Origin: Escarpia spicata
Taxonomy: Eukaryota; Annelida; Polychaeta; Sabellida; Siboglinidae
Assembly (NCBI GenBank): GCA_963995525.1
Contig: OZ023211.1
Span: forward strand, 55,104,564 to 55,168,563
Length of the DNA stretch: 64,000 bases
Reading direction: 5' to 3'
Shown: piece after piece, positions 25,500 to 37,056 of the stretch
Position numbering within the stretch: the first letter of the stretch is position 1
Layout of the letters: each line of letters opens with the position of its first letter
Translations under genes and position numbers: made by a program
Notes under the pieces: model-generated
Seen by the model: the letters and a program-made list of their open reading frames with translations, nothing else
What the model was told of the DNA's origin: nothing
Databases searched by the model: none

Positions 25500-27604
25500 G
25501 TGGTTATGTCTGCGACTGTATGTATGTGTGAAAGTACTGCAGTGAGATCGCTGGTGTGGTCAGCCACGAGACTTCTTCTGGTCGGTGTGGGGAGAGACTG
25601 TGACTGTATGTACACGGAAAGTACTGCAGTGAGATCGCTGGTGTAGTCAACCACGAGACTTCTTCTGGTTGGTGTGGGGAGAGACTGTGACTGTATGTGC
25701 ACGGAAAGTACTGCAGTGAGATCGCTGGTGTAGTCAACCACGAGACTTCTTCTGGTTGGTGTGGGGAGAGACTGTGACTGTATGTGCACGGAAAGTACTG
25801 CAGTGAGATCGCTGGTGTAGTCAACCACGAGACTTCTTCTGGTCGGTGTGGGGAGAGACTGTGACTGTATGTACACGGAAAGTACTGCAGTGAGATCGCT
25901 TGTGTAGTCAGCCACGAGACTTCTTCTGGTCGGTGTGGGGAGAGACTGTGACTATGTACACGGAAAGTACTGCAGTGAGATCGCTGGTGTAGTCAACCAC
26001 GAGACTTCTTCTGGTCGGTGTGGGGAGAGACTGTGACTGTATGTACACGGAAAGTACTGCAGTGAGATCGCTGGTGTAGTCAACCACGAGACTTCTTCTG
26101 GTCGGTGTGGGGAGAGACTGTGACTGTATGTACACGGAAAGTACTGCAGTGAGATCGCTTGTGTAGTCAACCACGAGACTTCTTCTGGTCGGTGTGGGGA
26201 GAGACTGTGACTGTATGTGCACGGAAAGTACTGCAGTGAGATCGCTGGTGTAGTCAACCACGAGACTTCTTCTGGTCGGTGTGGGGAGAGACTGTGACTG
26301 TATGTGCACGGAAAGTACTGCAGTGAGATCGCTGGTGTAGTCAACCACGAGACTTCTGGTCGGTGTGGGGAGAGACTGTGACTGTATGTACACGGAAAGT
26401 ACTGCAGTGAGATCGCTGGTGTAGTCAACCACGAGACTTCTTCTGGTCGGTGTGGGGAGAGACTGTGACTGTATGTACACGGAAAGTACTGCAGTGAGAT
26501 CGCTGGTGTAGTCAACCACGAGACTTCTTCTGGTCGGTGTGGGGAGAGACTGTGACTGTATGTACACGGAAAGTACTGCAGTGAGATCGCTGGTGTAGTC
26601 AACCACGAGACTTCTTTTGGTCGGTGTGGGGAGAGACTGTGACTGTATGTACACGGAAAGTACTGCAGTGAGATCGCTGGTGTAGTCAACCACGAGACTT
26701 CTGGCCGGTGTGGGGAGAGACTGTGACTGTGTGTACGTGGAAAGTACTGCAGTGAGATCGCTGGTGTAGTCAACCACGAGACTTCTTCTGGTCGGTGTGG
26801 GGAGAGACTGTGACTGTGTGTACGTGGAAAGTACTGCAGTGAGATCGCTGGTGTAGTCAACCACGAGACTTCTGGTCGGTGTGGGGAGAGACTGTGACTG
26901 TGTGTACGTGGAAAGTACTGCAGTGAGATCGCTGGTGTAGTCAACCACGAGACTTCTGGTTGGTGTGGGGAGAGACTGTGACTGTATGTACACGGAAAGT
27001 ACTGCAGTGAGATCGCTGGTGTAGTCAACCACGAGACTTCTGGTCGGTGTGGGGAGAGACTGTGACTGTGTGTACGCGGAAAGTACTGCAGTGAGATCGC
27101 TGGTGTAGTCAACCACGAGACTTCTTCTGGTCGGTGTGGGGAGAGACTGTGACTGTATGTACACGGAAAGTACTGCAGTGAGATCGCTGGTGTAGTCAAC
27201 CACGAGACTTCTGGTCGGTGTGGGGAGAGACTGTGACTGTATGTACACGGAAAGTACTGCAGTGAGATCGCTGGTGTAGTCAACCACGAGACTTCTGGTC
27301 GGTGTGGGGAGAGACTGTGACTGTGTGTACGTGGAAAGTACTGCAGTGAGATCGCTGGTGTAGTCAACCACGAGACTTCTGGTCGGTGTGGGGAGAGACT
27401 GTGACTGTGTGTACGTGGAAAGTACTGCAGTGAGATCGCTGGTGTAGTCAACCACGAGACTTCTGGTCGGTGTGGGGAGAGACTGTGACTGTGTGTACGC
27501 GGAAAGTACTGCAGTGAGATCGCTGGTGTAGTCAGCCACAAGACTTCTGGCTGCAGTGAGATCGCTGGTGTAGTCAGCCACAAGACTTCTGGCCGGTGTG
27601 TGGA
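25500..27604 (+). repeat. 84/87-bp minisatellite, ~24 copies
   Basis: The unit starts ctgcagtgagatcgctggtg and ends gtgactgtatgtacacgg plus aaagta. Two length classes differ by one ttc triplet (cttcttctgg versus cttctgg). Point-variant classes are atgtacacgg, atgtgcacgg, gtgtacgtgg and gtgtacgcgg; the first two dominate below 26.7 kb and the last two above. Both lengths are divisible by three, giving two overlapping ~560-590-codon - strand ORFs that are repeat artefacts. Confidence 0.97.
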
Positions 27605-29475
27605 GAAGCCACCACGGAGAGTGGGATTCATCAATGACTGGCTGTGGCCGCCACCACTGCTGCCACTACTGCCACAGTGTGGTTGTACCAGTACGGGTCT
27701 GCCAGCACGCATTAACATATATATGTAGCCATCGATTAGTCATGTAGCACTGCTGACTGCTGGCCAGGCCGTGTGCAGGGCTGGGCCGTTTTGAGGGCGG
27801 GGGAGTATTGACTGAATGAAGGTGTGACTGAAACCCCCCTTGCACCCCCCACATGGCGGGCTGTCACCATCACAAGATGAGGTACCAATGCACTGTCGTT
27901 CACCGTTTGTCATTGTTCTGCGGTAGGTTTGGGGTAGTTTGGCGTCAGGATACAACTTATTGGCAGGGATGTTGGATAGTTAGTTTTGTTTTCGGGTGTT
28001 GCTAGTTGTAACTGGTATCAGTATAATTGGGTCAGAAACCCCTCCTGCAGATTCGTGGCCTGGGATCAGGGCTGACCCATCCAGTGGGGGCAAGTGGGGG
28101 GTTCAGCCCACACTTTAAAGGAATATGAGAGTTCTTGAGGCTTTCAGTTTGGTTATTTAATTCCTGATTTAGCATGCGTCTGAAGTATACATCGTCATGC
28201 AGGTCTGTCAGTTCATAACGGGTTTCTGATATGTACTAGTTGTCTTGTGGGAGTTTTGGGAGATATACAGAACCTGGTTGGGGGCGAGTACGTTTAATCA
28301 AGAAAATTAAGTGAAATAATAAACTTATCGATTCCAAGTACGTTAGGTGAAGTACCACAAACCCAAGTATATTCCAGTTGCAATGAATGATCAACAGCAA
28401 TAATATTTGGGTGCTGATTATTACTAATTTTGAAATATGTAATATATTAATTGGTGTAGGCACTAGGCATTCAGTGTTGTGAATCACACAGGCAAAACAG
28501 TAGAAAAGTGTTATTTTGTAATCTAAATACTCAAAGTATGTATTTAAAATGTGCTTGAAAAATACTTGAATTTGACCAGATGTCGGCACCCAGTCCCGGG
28601 GAGCTGGTGCTTAGAAGGAAGCTAGGCTGACACAGAAAATAAAAGAAAAAGCCCGATCAGATCCGACCATGAATTCCAATTTCGTATGCACTGCCCTGAT
28701 TTCCTGTTTGCTTCAGTTTGCAAGGCATGCTTTAGTGTACATGTATAGGATCATTATGAAAGGATGTGATCATGGAAAGACAAGAGCAGATTGCGTCATT
28801 TGCTTCGAAAATGTATGAGTTGTGCACTCTGGCCTCCACGTTCCTTATCGCCTTGGTCAGTCAGGGACACATCCTGTGGCATTGAGGCAAAGCTGATCTT
28901 GTTCCATGTGCTCATTTGCATTATGCAAACTGAAAAGACATGCCCAGTTTGTTTTTACAGCTGCGTCTCATTAAGGGCGGCACACAGCTGGTGTGATTGG
29001 CTGCATTCAGTCATTGACAAAGATATGATGGGCCAGTGATGGTTAACACAGCTCTAGGTGATTGTGTCGATAACAACACTGATGGTGGGGCTGATAAAGC
29101 CAGAGCGGAGTAAATGTGTGACTGTATTCTGTTACCAAATGTTCGGTGGTGTGAGTGTACGTGCGCGCGAGCACATATGGGTGTATATCATTTATGTATA
29201 CACATCGGACTTGACTGCCGTCGCTTATCTGCAGTGTGTAAACTGTGTGTGGTTTGGCGGCCACATAAACCGTTGACCAGTCATTGTCTAAGGGCTCAAT
29301 GTGGGTCTACTGTCGTATGGCACTGGATTATTTTGCCAAGTCATGCCGGTGTCATATGAAATGTTAACCTCATTGAAAATGACCCCCTCCCCCCGACTGG
29401 TAATTATGAACCAGTTATGTGTTCTGTGTGAGCAGGTGTTGGAGTATTATACAATGTGAAAATATGTTTTGGTTC
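27605..29475. other. Non-coding sequence between arrays
   Basis: Mixed composition, C/G-rich near 27790-27860. No homologous ORF recognised. ATGGCGGGCTGTCACCATCA at 27853 opens a short frame with a possible donor (ATGAG|GTACCA) whose phase would fit the first SPRED exon found, but support is minimal. Confidence 0.4.
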
Positions 29476-30007
29476 GCTAACTATTGTTATTAGAGTTTGC
29501 TTCTTGTAGTAGCTACCTTTGGCAGGATTTAATGGATCCAGCTGTAGATACGCTAACTATTGTTATTAGAGTTTGCTTCTTGTAGTAGCTACCTTTGGCA
29601 GGATTTAATGGATCCAGCTGTAGATACGCTAACTATTGTTATTAGAGTTTGCTTCTTGTAGTAGCTACCTTTGGCAGGATTTAATGGATCCAGCTGTAGA
29701 TACGCTAACTATTGTTATTAGAGTTTGCTTCTTGTAGTAGCTACCTTTGGCAGGATTTAATGGATCCAGCTGTAGATACGCTAACTATTGTTATTAGAGT
29801 TTGCTTCTTGTAGTAGCTACCTTTGGCAGGATTTAATGGATCCAGCTGTAGATACGCTAACTATTGTTATTAGAGTTTGCATCTTGTAGTAGCTACCTTT
29901 GGCAGGATTTAATGGATCCAGCTGTAGATACGCTAACTATTGTTATTAGAGTTTGCATCTTGTAGTAGCTACCTTTGGCAGGATTTAATGGATCCAGCTG
30001 TAGATAC
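29476..30007 (+). repeat. 76-bp tandem repeat, exactly 7 copies
   Basis: Unit from gctaactattgttattagag to ggatccagctgtagatac. All copies are identical except gcttctt to gcatctt in the last two. The perfect homogeneity indicates very recent amplification or an assembly-sensitive locus. Confidence 0.97.
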
Positions 30008-30071
30008 AAGGTCCTCATGCTAAGTTATGTTAAATGGAGGTACATTGACAGGAATTTTTATTTTAGGACTG

Positions 30072-30261
30072 CAGTTGAACCTTGCTTTACGATGAGTTTT
30101 GTAATGAAGCCACCTCCCGATTGAGGTCAACTAGGACAGTAATAAATTATTTCCATAACAGTAAGGTATAAGAAATTAGTTCCACTAATAATTGTGGTCA
30201 TCTCGCTATTCAGGGCATTTTGCCTAGTCCCAAGGTTGACCTTAATAGTGAGGTTCTACTG
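30072..30261. mobile_element. Tigger/pogo-like MITE
   Basis: The terminal inverted repeats are CAGTTGAACC at 30072 and GGTTCTACTG at 30261, enclosing 190 nt. Inner blocks (ttgaggtcaactaggacag, ggttgaccttaatagtgagg) are shared with the copies at 23862, 38345 and 39261. The flanks do not show an intact TA duplication. It begins 65 nt after the 76-bp tandem array. Confidence 0.7.
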
Positions 30262-32249
30262 TGTTGGTATTTCTGATTACAAAATACTAGTAACTATGTT
30301 TTGATTGATTGTTTATTTCCAAGTGGAAAATGCATACAAAGAGAACTACACACAATATACAATACATAAACATTTGCACATGGAAATTTATCATTAATGG
30401 TCTATCCATTTTGTTGAACCTTGGATTAATGTCACAGGTTATAATGTGACAGTTGGAAATTTGATGCGTGATTTTTGTTGTATTTTGTACAGATACCCAC
30501 TGATTCACATAGTTGCTGTGTTGTGTTGTCACATAGAAAGAATGGATAGTCAAACGAGATGCCTGTGCAGTCGGACAAGTAAATAATGGTTTTTGGTGTG
30601 TTTGGGTTTGCAGCACTTGCCTGATTAACTATTATAATATCACTGGAATGCAGCTGTATGTGTACACTTTTTACTAGCGTGACAAAAATTAAAGACACCT
30701 GTTTTAACGCTGCACCCTGTCTCCATATATTTGAAGTTGTGACATAGTTTGGTAAAGCTACAGGACTTGACATAGTTTACACAGCTGTGATTTAATCGGA
30801 TTACAGATTTAATCAGTGGGGGACCACCATCATTGATTTAGGGTTTGGGATTGATAGATGACACATTGGTATATGTCTGGTTGGATACCCGTCTGGTTGT
30901 GCCAGCCACCTTACAGGTATCATGTCTGTTGCTCATTTATTGACATTTATATCATATTATGTTGTTTTAATACAAGAATAAATATGCTTTAATAAGCCGG
31001 GAACTACGTTCACAGTTGAAAAGTGGCAACTCTGAAATGTTCAAATTGTAAACAGAACATGCAGGATCTAATTTCTAAAGACAATATTGGCATTATTGCA
31101 AAGGAAACCCTTTTGGTTTGGCAGAATCATGGTTTCCCACGTTTAAGACAATCAGGTGAATTTCTTGTTAATAATATCACCACCCTGGCTGGAACAGACA
31201 TTGTACCATTAAGAATTTGTTTGCAAAAATCTGGAGAAAAGATGGTTCTTATGAACTAGTTGTTTCAGGTCAAAATAACATCCTGTTTAGCCCATGTATT
31301 TGTGTGTAGGAAAAACAGTTTGTTTATTGGTTAAAACTTAAAGTTGGACAGAACCAGTGTAAATCAGTAAAATGTGCACTTCTTTGAAAGGTAATAAAAC
31401 ATTGCTCTAAGGACTTGACATCTTGAAATCGGGCATAAATTGGACTAAGCAAAACATTGTAATTGTTTCAAGGTAGCCCTATTTCTGAAAATCAGGATCC
31501 ATTTCATTAAAACGAAATATAAAGATAACTAAGAACATTAGTAGGGAGTGTCATATTCTTCCTTGAATAGAATGATGATCCAGTTTTTTGGTTATTATTA
31601 TTTGACATATTTACCTTTAAAAAAAGTTTCTTGAGAGAAAAATATGGCATATTCTTGGTCAACTTTAAAGCAAAGATGATCATTAAAATGGTGTAGATTT
31701 GAGAGATTTTATCCGCCATAATTCCTCTACTTGGTACCTACCACATTGTCAACATATCTGAAGTTCTTCTGGTGCTTTTGCACACATCTACACATTGGGG
31801 TAACGTCCCCGGGGTCTTGTCAGTTAATATGTAAACATGCGCAGAGGCAGTGCAGTTTAGTCAGGTTGGATGTGACCCTAAAAAGACACCCTGCTTCTGT
31901 CGGTCCAGCTGAATGTACAAGAACCGTGTTGTTTCAGCAAGGCAACATTTCCTGGTGCATGTTGTTCATCAGTCGGGGGTGGTCACAAAAGTTTGCAAGT
32001 TACGCATTACGTTGGGGGCTGGTGATTTGATCGTCATTCCATAGCACAGGGGAAATAAATGTCTACAGTGGTGCCACCCATTGAGTGAAGTATGAATTAA
32101 AGCGAATTTATATTAATAGCGATTTTGGGTGATAAAAGTGCCACACCTTGTATTGTGGAGAGAGGGGTTGGACCAATGCTAAACGAATACTGTTTTGGGA
32201 ACTGTGAACTTCTGTCATATGAGATGATCCCTTACCTGAATATTTGTGT
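30262..32249. other. Non-coding sequence
   Basis: AT-rich. Contains the unassigned frame at 31023. No repeat with another copy in the window. Confidence 0.5.
31023..31259 (+). other. Unassigned 78-codon open frame
   Basis: Begins MATLKCSNCKQNMQDLISKD and ends CLQKSGEKMVLMN. The residue mix is protein-like and the CxxC is notable, but there is no recognised family, no splice context was tested and the flanks are AT-rich. It could be a remnant of a transposon ORF or chance. Confidence 0.15.
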
Positions 32250-32402
32250 ACAGATAGTCCTTGTGTATTAAATAATTGCAACATGGCTGAATGCTTCCCT
32301 GAGAATTTGAGATGGTGTTCAGTTGAACAGGTCTGCTAGGGAGTAAATTGTAAAGTGCTTTGAGCAGTCCCAAGGACAGGATACTGCAGTATATAAGCAA
32401 CC
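32250..32402 (+). mobile_element. SINE, 5'-truncated
   Basis: Only the 3' half is present: attgcaacatggctgaatgc, then ggtctgctagggagtaaatt and gagcagtcccaaggacagga, ending ctgcagtatataagcaacc. Same family as the copy at 59309. It lies about 700 nt upstream of the first SPRED exon found. Confidence 0.8.
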
Positions 32403-32499
32403 ATCATATTTACATTCACTCCTGTAAGAAAACCTATCCAGCTTCGATCATCTAGTTTTTACTTATTTTTTGTTCCTAGAATCAACACAAACATTGGAA

Positions 32500-32720
32500 C
32501 TAGAGCTTTTTCTGTTGCTGCACCAACTCTGGAATAAGCTCCTTAATAATTCCACCTTCATTTAAAAACTTACCTTTATAACCTTGCTTATCTACCTTAG
32601 CTCCCTGGCATACCCATCCATCTGTTGACAACTTGTATACTGCGTATCGATTTTGAGATTGACCAGCCCTTTTGTCTTCTGAGCTGGGTTTCAAAGGATT
32701 TAGGAAGGCCTTAGCCAGAA
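32500..32720 (-). repeat. Exon-like repeat copy A
   Basis: On the - strand this reads SSEDKRAGQSQNRYAVYKLS then TDGWVCQGAKVDKQGY followed at once by a donor-like AAAG|GTAAGT. A second copy at 35576-35735 keeps TDGW-I/V-CQGAKVDKQGY and the same donor, with several third-position differences between the copies, but has stops upstream. It may be an exon captured by a repeat or a decayed coding module; the protein family is not recognised. Confidence 0.4.
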
Positions 32721-32780
32721 ATATTTTTTGGTAAATTACACAAAAGTGTGACCTTTAGTGTGGAACAGCTTCCGAGACAG

Positions 32781-33035
32781 CCAGTCACGTCAATCACAGC
32801 CATTTTTGCCCAGTTTAGTTTTTCAATAACAAACGAGTGTCACTTGAACCATTTATTTAATTAATACTAATCCATTTTATTGGTTTCACTACCAGTTGTG
32901 TCAGTGATAGTCTTAGATTTGGAACTATTGGTTAATCTTGTGGCCAGCTGGTACATCTCATCATTTGTTGGCCAGTCGCCTGCCCATCTTCAAGACGGGC
33001 AGACGGGTCTCTTGCTAAGCCCCTGGATAGAAATT
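32781..33035 (+). repeat. Interspersed repeat, copy 1 of 3
   Basis: Starts tcacgtcaatcacagccatt, passes ggtttcactaccagttgtgt and ends ggtctcttgctaagcccctg. Diverged copies lie at 58132-58400 (+) and 62411-62690 (-). Copy 1 ends about 80 nt before the first SPRED exon found. It has no coding capacity, and its type is unknown. Confidence 0.8.
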
Positions 33036-33114
33036 ATGTTTTTATTATTAAAAGAATTATTATTAATAAGACTTACCTTGTTTTACCTGTTTTTAAGTGT
33101 GTCCGTTGTTGCAG

Positions 33115-33292
33115 TGACGACTGCCTGGTGCGGGTCAAGGCACAGGTGATGACGCGGGATGACAGTACGGGGGGCTGGGTGCCCATGGGGGGCGGGGGCA
33201 TGAGCAAGGTGGGACTACACAAGCTGGTAGGTGGCGACACAGATCAGCTCCACGAGTACCTCATACACGGGCAGCGGATAGCGGACCAGTCG
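33115..33292 (+). CDS. SPRED: SPRED exon: N-terminal half of EVH1 domain
   Basis: The acceptor is a T-rich tract ending in tgttgcag, and the donor is TCG|GTGAGT. One base completes a split codon, then 59 codons run from DDCLVRVKAQVMTRDDS through GGWVPMGGGGMSKVGLHKL to GQRIADQS. The VxAxVMTRDDSxGGW pattern is the hallmark start of the SPRED EVH1 domain, including the conserved Trp. The exon ends in phase 0. An upstream exon must supply the start Met; family members have only a short N-terminal extension, so few residues are missing. The downstream intron begins with a degenerate repeat. Confidence 0.94.
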
Positions 33293-33300
33293 GTGAGTAC

Positions 33301-33530
33301 AAAATCTGATTTCTTTGGGGTATTTGTAGTTTTTCGTAAGGAAATCTGGGATTCTTTGGACGCACAGAAGGTTTGTATTTTTTTTTCTAAGAAAATCGCA
33401 TTGTTTTGGGGCTCTGTGGGTTTGTGGTTTTTTTCTAACAAAATCTGGGGTTCTTTGGGAGCCATGGGGGTTGTACCTTTTTGTAACAAAATCTGGATTT
33501 TGTTTGGGGGCCCCTTGGATTTGTAGCCAT
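33301..33530 (+). repeat. Degenerate ~57-63-bp repeat at the start of a SPRED intron
   Basis: Four blurred copies built on aaaatctgggattctttgg and tttgtagttttt begin 8 nt after the splice donor. A partial copy is at 33766 (aagatttgtttgggggcccc). Confidence 0.6.
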
Positions 33531-33579
33531 TTTTACATGGTATAGAAAGGAAAGCTGACATGTCAGTGGATGCAAACAA

Positions 33580-33668
33580 TTTGGGACTAGTTTGGGGCTA
33601 CAGAGGACTAGTTTGGGGCTACAAAGGACTAGTTTGGGGCTACAGAGAACTAGTTTGGGGCTACAGAG
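33580..33668 (+). repeat. 22-bp minisatellite, ~4 copies
   Basis: Unit ggactagtttggggctacag plus ag. Confidence 0.9.
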
Positions 33669-34424
33669 GGTTTGTAACTGTTTTTAAAATTTAAGATTTG
33701 TTTGGGATTTAACTTTTTTATATTTTAAACAGTTATGTTGTTAAATGTGATTGGTGAGTGCAACAAAATTTAAGATTTGTTTGGGGGCCCCTTCCAAATC
33801 CTGCCAAATCACAGTTCTTCCATATCAGTTGTTGTCTTTTTTATTCTACCCTCGTCTCTGAGCATTAAAAAAAATTGTCAATTTGTTTGTATTGAGATAG
33901 TGGATGTATATGTTTTTTGTACTCGATGGGTAGGTTGATTCCCCCATAAATTAGGGGTACTACCCCAATTGTGGACCTGCCATGTATATTGATATTCTAA
34001 GTGTAATTCACAATAGTGAACATTTTGAATGTCCCAGTGCTCTCTGAAACATGGTCTGGAAACAGTGAATTTCTTTATTATATAAAAACAGTTCATTGTA
34101 ATTTTTTTAATGTTATTTGTTTTGCGGAACAACTTCTTAAAAAGTAAAACCATCAGTAAAATAACTTGAAAATGTACAAAAGCATGAGTTTGTTGGGTAG
34201 GATTTTTCTGTATAACTGTCACTGCCTGTGTCAGAAAATATCCATGTCAGACAACTGATGCAGCACTCTGTAAGAGGCCATGTTGTCTTCTACTGGGCCA
34301 TGTGCATCTGTGACAATGCTTTGTTTAGTGAATAATATCGAGATACTATTGCACAGTGCTAAAGTGCTTGGCTATAGATCCTATCTATACACTGTCCCTA
34401 TTGGTGTATTCAATTGGCTGATTA

Positions 34425-34665
34425 GCTCTTAATTAATGATAAGGCTCAGATACGTCTGCTGCTTAATAATTCATGAATAGCACGTACTACATGCTTACTA
34501 TGAGGGCGCTTCATTCATAAATCCGATTCTAATTATCTCGTGAATGCGGCCCGGTGGGCACGCCTGCCAGCAGAGCCGGCAGCATTTAACGTGTCTGCGA
34601 TGTTTGTAGGTCAAGGGCACGCTGTTATTGCCGTGCTGCATAAATTATTAAGATTTTTATCTGGC
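34425..34665. promoter_or_regulatory. Candidate intronic enhancer (homeobox/GATA-site-rich, GC core)
   Basis: TTAATTAATGATAAGG (34430), TTAATAATTCATGAAT (34463), CATTCATAAATCC and TCTAATTATCTCGTGAATG surround a GC-rich core (gcccggtgggcacgcctgcc, cagagccggcagcattt). The segment ends in CATAAATTATTAAG. The composition is unlike the neighbouring introns. Inside the intron splitting the EVH1 domain. Confidence 0.3.
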
Positions 34666-35234
34666 GTTTTTTTTTTTTAACTGCCCCTGGGGGGGCGTAA
34701 TTGGCGAGGCATAACTGGCGAGTATTGATCCCTGGCATGTGTTGTCTGTGGTTTAGTGGATTGGGTTAATGTGACTGGCTTTGTTGCCCCCAGGGCTAGT
34801 GGGGGGAGGGGGTGGATGTATTGGAGTATAGTGCTACATTTTGTGTGCTCTGTAAGAGGAATAAAAAGTGGCAGTGGTAATTTTACAATATTTGTTGTTA
34901 ATGTGTCGAAGTGGCAGTGGTAATTTTACAATATTTGTTGTCAATGTGTCGATGCGTAACCAAAATATTTAACATTTCTATTCTGGTTCACTTTAGGTGA
35001 ACGAAAAACAAACAAGATTTTATTATTTTCAGTTTGACAATATAAAAATTACACGGTGGCATGCATTTAATAAATTGGTTCTCCTGTCATCAGGGGAAAG
35101 TTTAATCTCTTCAAAATGCGCCGTAATGTACACTTTCGAAGTAATTATTAAAAAATGACAAGTCATGTCTCAGATCTCGAGATGTGCCTTTCCCAAGGAA
35201 TTATAACAAGAAACACCATTTCAGTTTCAGTAGG

Positions 35235-35405
35235 TGTCACGATACATATTGTATTGTGACCATGATACACATTGTATTGTGACCACAGTAGACATTGTAC
35301 TGTGACCACGATACACATTATATTGTGACCACGGTACACATTATATTGTGACCACGATACACGTTGGATTGTGATCATGATACACATTGTATTGTGACCA
35401 TGCTA
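35235..35405 (+). repeat. 23-bp minisatellite, ~7 copies
   Basis: Unit close to gatacacattgtattgtgac plus cac/cat. In the intron splitting the SPRED EVH1 domain. Confidence 0.9.
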
Positions 35406-35575
35406 CAATTTTAATTGTAAATTGATTTTATTTAACATTTTTATTGTCTTCTATATTTATGTCTAAAATCGGTAAATTGATTCATCATTTTGTTTTTAAT
35501 TCTAAAATTTGTAATGTCATTTTAATTATTTATTTATTTATTCATCAGTTGAAGATAGTACACAGTTTCACCATC

Positions 35576-35735
35576 AAATAAAGAACTTACCTCTATAACC
35601 TTGCTTATCCACCTTAGCTCCCTGGCATATCCACCCATCAGTTAAAAACTTTAATATTAGTAATTACTGCTTATCAATTTCGAATTTGACCAACCCTTTA
35701 GTCTTTACTCGCCTCTGAGGTTGTTTTCCAAGGAT
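35576..35735 (-). repeat. Exon-like repeat copy B
   Basis: Second copy of the module at 32500-32720, in the same orientation, ending 75 nt before the second EVH1 exon. LTDGWICQGAKVDKQGYR is followed by GAG|GTAAGT. Upstream in the same frame there are stop codons, so this copy is not functional. Confidence 0.4.
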
Positions 35736-35808
35736 TTATGTGCAAAATGAGTTATTTGGTTTTATTATCACTGTCTTTGCTGTAATACTCACCGGCCCTC
35801 TGTTGCAG

Positions 35809-35977
35809 GTCGTACTGAACTGTGTGCTGAAAAAGGATGTACAATATACGAAAGCAAATCCGACGTTCCACCATTGGAAAACGGAAGAGAAGCGATTTGG
35901 TTTAACATTTCAGAGCAGTGCCGATGCACGAGCCTTTGACAGAGGCATCAAGCGAGCAGTGGAGGATTTACTGGAAG
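35809..35977 (+). CDS. SPRED: SPRED exon: C-terminal half of EVH1 domain
   Basis: The acceptor is ccctctgttgcag|GTC and the donor GAAG|GTAGGA. It encodes 56 codons plus one base. Core motifs are [28 protein letters not shown] and [20 protein letters not shown], a close match to SPRED1/2 EVH1 (vertebrate [26 protein letters not shown]). The phase-0 start fits the previous exon, and the phase-1 end fits the exon at 44634. Continuation of the open frame past the donor is intronic read-through. Confidence 0.95.
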
Positions 35978-36810
35978 GTAGGATTCTGTCGCTTGTTTTC
36001 TTTGAACATGTTTAGGGAGAGTCAGAAAATTTCTGGGGGCACGTTTGTTAAAAACGAGACATTGTTGTTTTTAAAGGGTGAAATGGGGGTGTTGATACTC
36101 CGAAAAGGGATGTTTTTTAAAAAGAGGTGTAGGCACATGATATGCCAAGTTATTATCTCGAAAATGTGCGTGGATAACACTGAATATTGTATTTGATATG
36201 TACTTAACAGGATGATTCATGGGAATAGAAACTAGGTAGCTATGTAAAAGCTCTAGGTATAATTTCAATGAATAAATTCCCTCAAAAGTGGCATATTTTT
36301 ACCTGTGAACAATCACAGTTATATCTATGTATTATCTATTATTCTGTATGGACAGACTGCTGGATTGCGTGAAACAAAAAAACCTTAAATAATACTGTCC
36401 CCTTCAGCCTCCACATAAATGTACTCGGACAGTGTGAAGAGACAGTTAGTTATCACACCCTCCTCCATATTGCCTGGGCTGAAATGAGCTTCTGCGAGCA
36501 GCAGTCCCAGTGCCAGTACCTGCTACTAACTGGGCCATACACCTACTAATGGCACTGGGTATGTCTGTTTCCATGCCCCAAAGACAAACAAGCACTTTTG
36601 TCACAGCCAGTGCAGCAGGGTTGCCAGCTCTATGTTAATTGGTGTCATTAGCTTTGCCCACACTGGATGCTTTGCTGGAAAAATGTAGTTGGAGCTTCAA
36701 AAAAGCATACGCGTTTTTAACCCTCATGTCTCATGTTGACAGTAGTATTGTTATTGGGGAAAAAATGTTCTTTGTTTGCGGTAAATATTTGTTCACGGGG
36801 ATATATATTG
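35978..36810. other. SPRED third intron, proximal part
   Basis: No further exon seen; 36390-36660 is somewhat GC-richer and could hold a regulatory element. Confidence 0.45.
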
Positions 36811-37056
36811 TACGTATAATTTGTTAGCAGTTGTTTTTGTCTTTATTCAGTCTTGATTGTAAAATAATAACATTATTATTTTGTTAGTGAAGATTAGTTA
36901 CAAATTATGCTAATCAAATTAATTTTTTTGTAGTGTTAGTGGTACAAAAATAAACACAAAATAATAATGTTATTATTAACAAAATAATAATGTTAATATT
37001 TTACAATCAAGACTGAATAAAGACAAAAATATGTAACTGCTAACAAATTATACGTA
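36811..37056. repeat. 246-bp inverted-repeat element (MITE-like)
   Basis: Arms 36811-36888 and 36977-37056 begin tacgtataatttgttagcag and match over ~78 nt with a 4-nt indel. The centre is AT-rich (atgctaatcaaattaa). It lies in the third SPRED intron, 60 nt before the second-family SINE. Confidence 0.85.

Noticed and set aside
25908..27718. Two overlapping - strand ORFs of 557 and 588 codons
   Set aside because: They exist only because the 84/87-bp minisatellite unit is divisible by three and stop-free in several frames; no domain and no gene context.
33128..33526. 132-codon frame beyond the EVH1 exon
   Set aside because: Only the part to 33292 is conserved; the rest is intron read-through after a strong GTGAGT donor.
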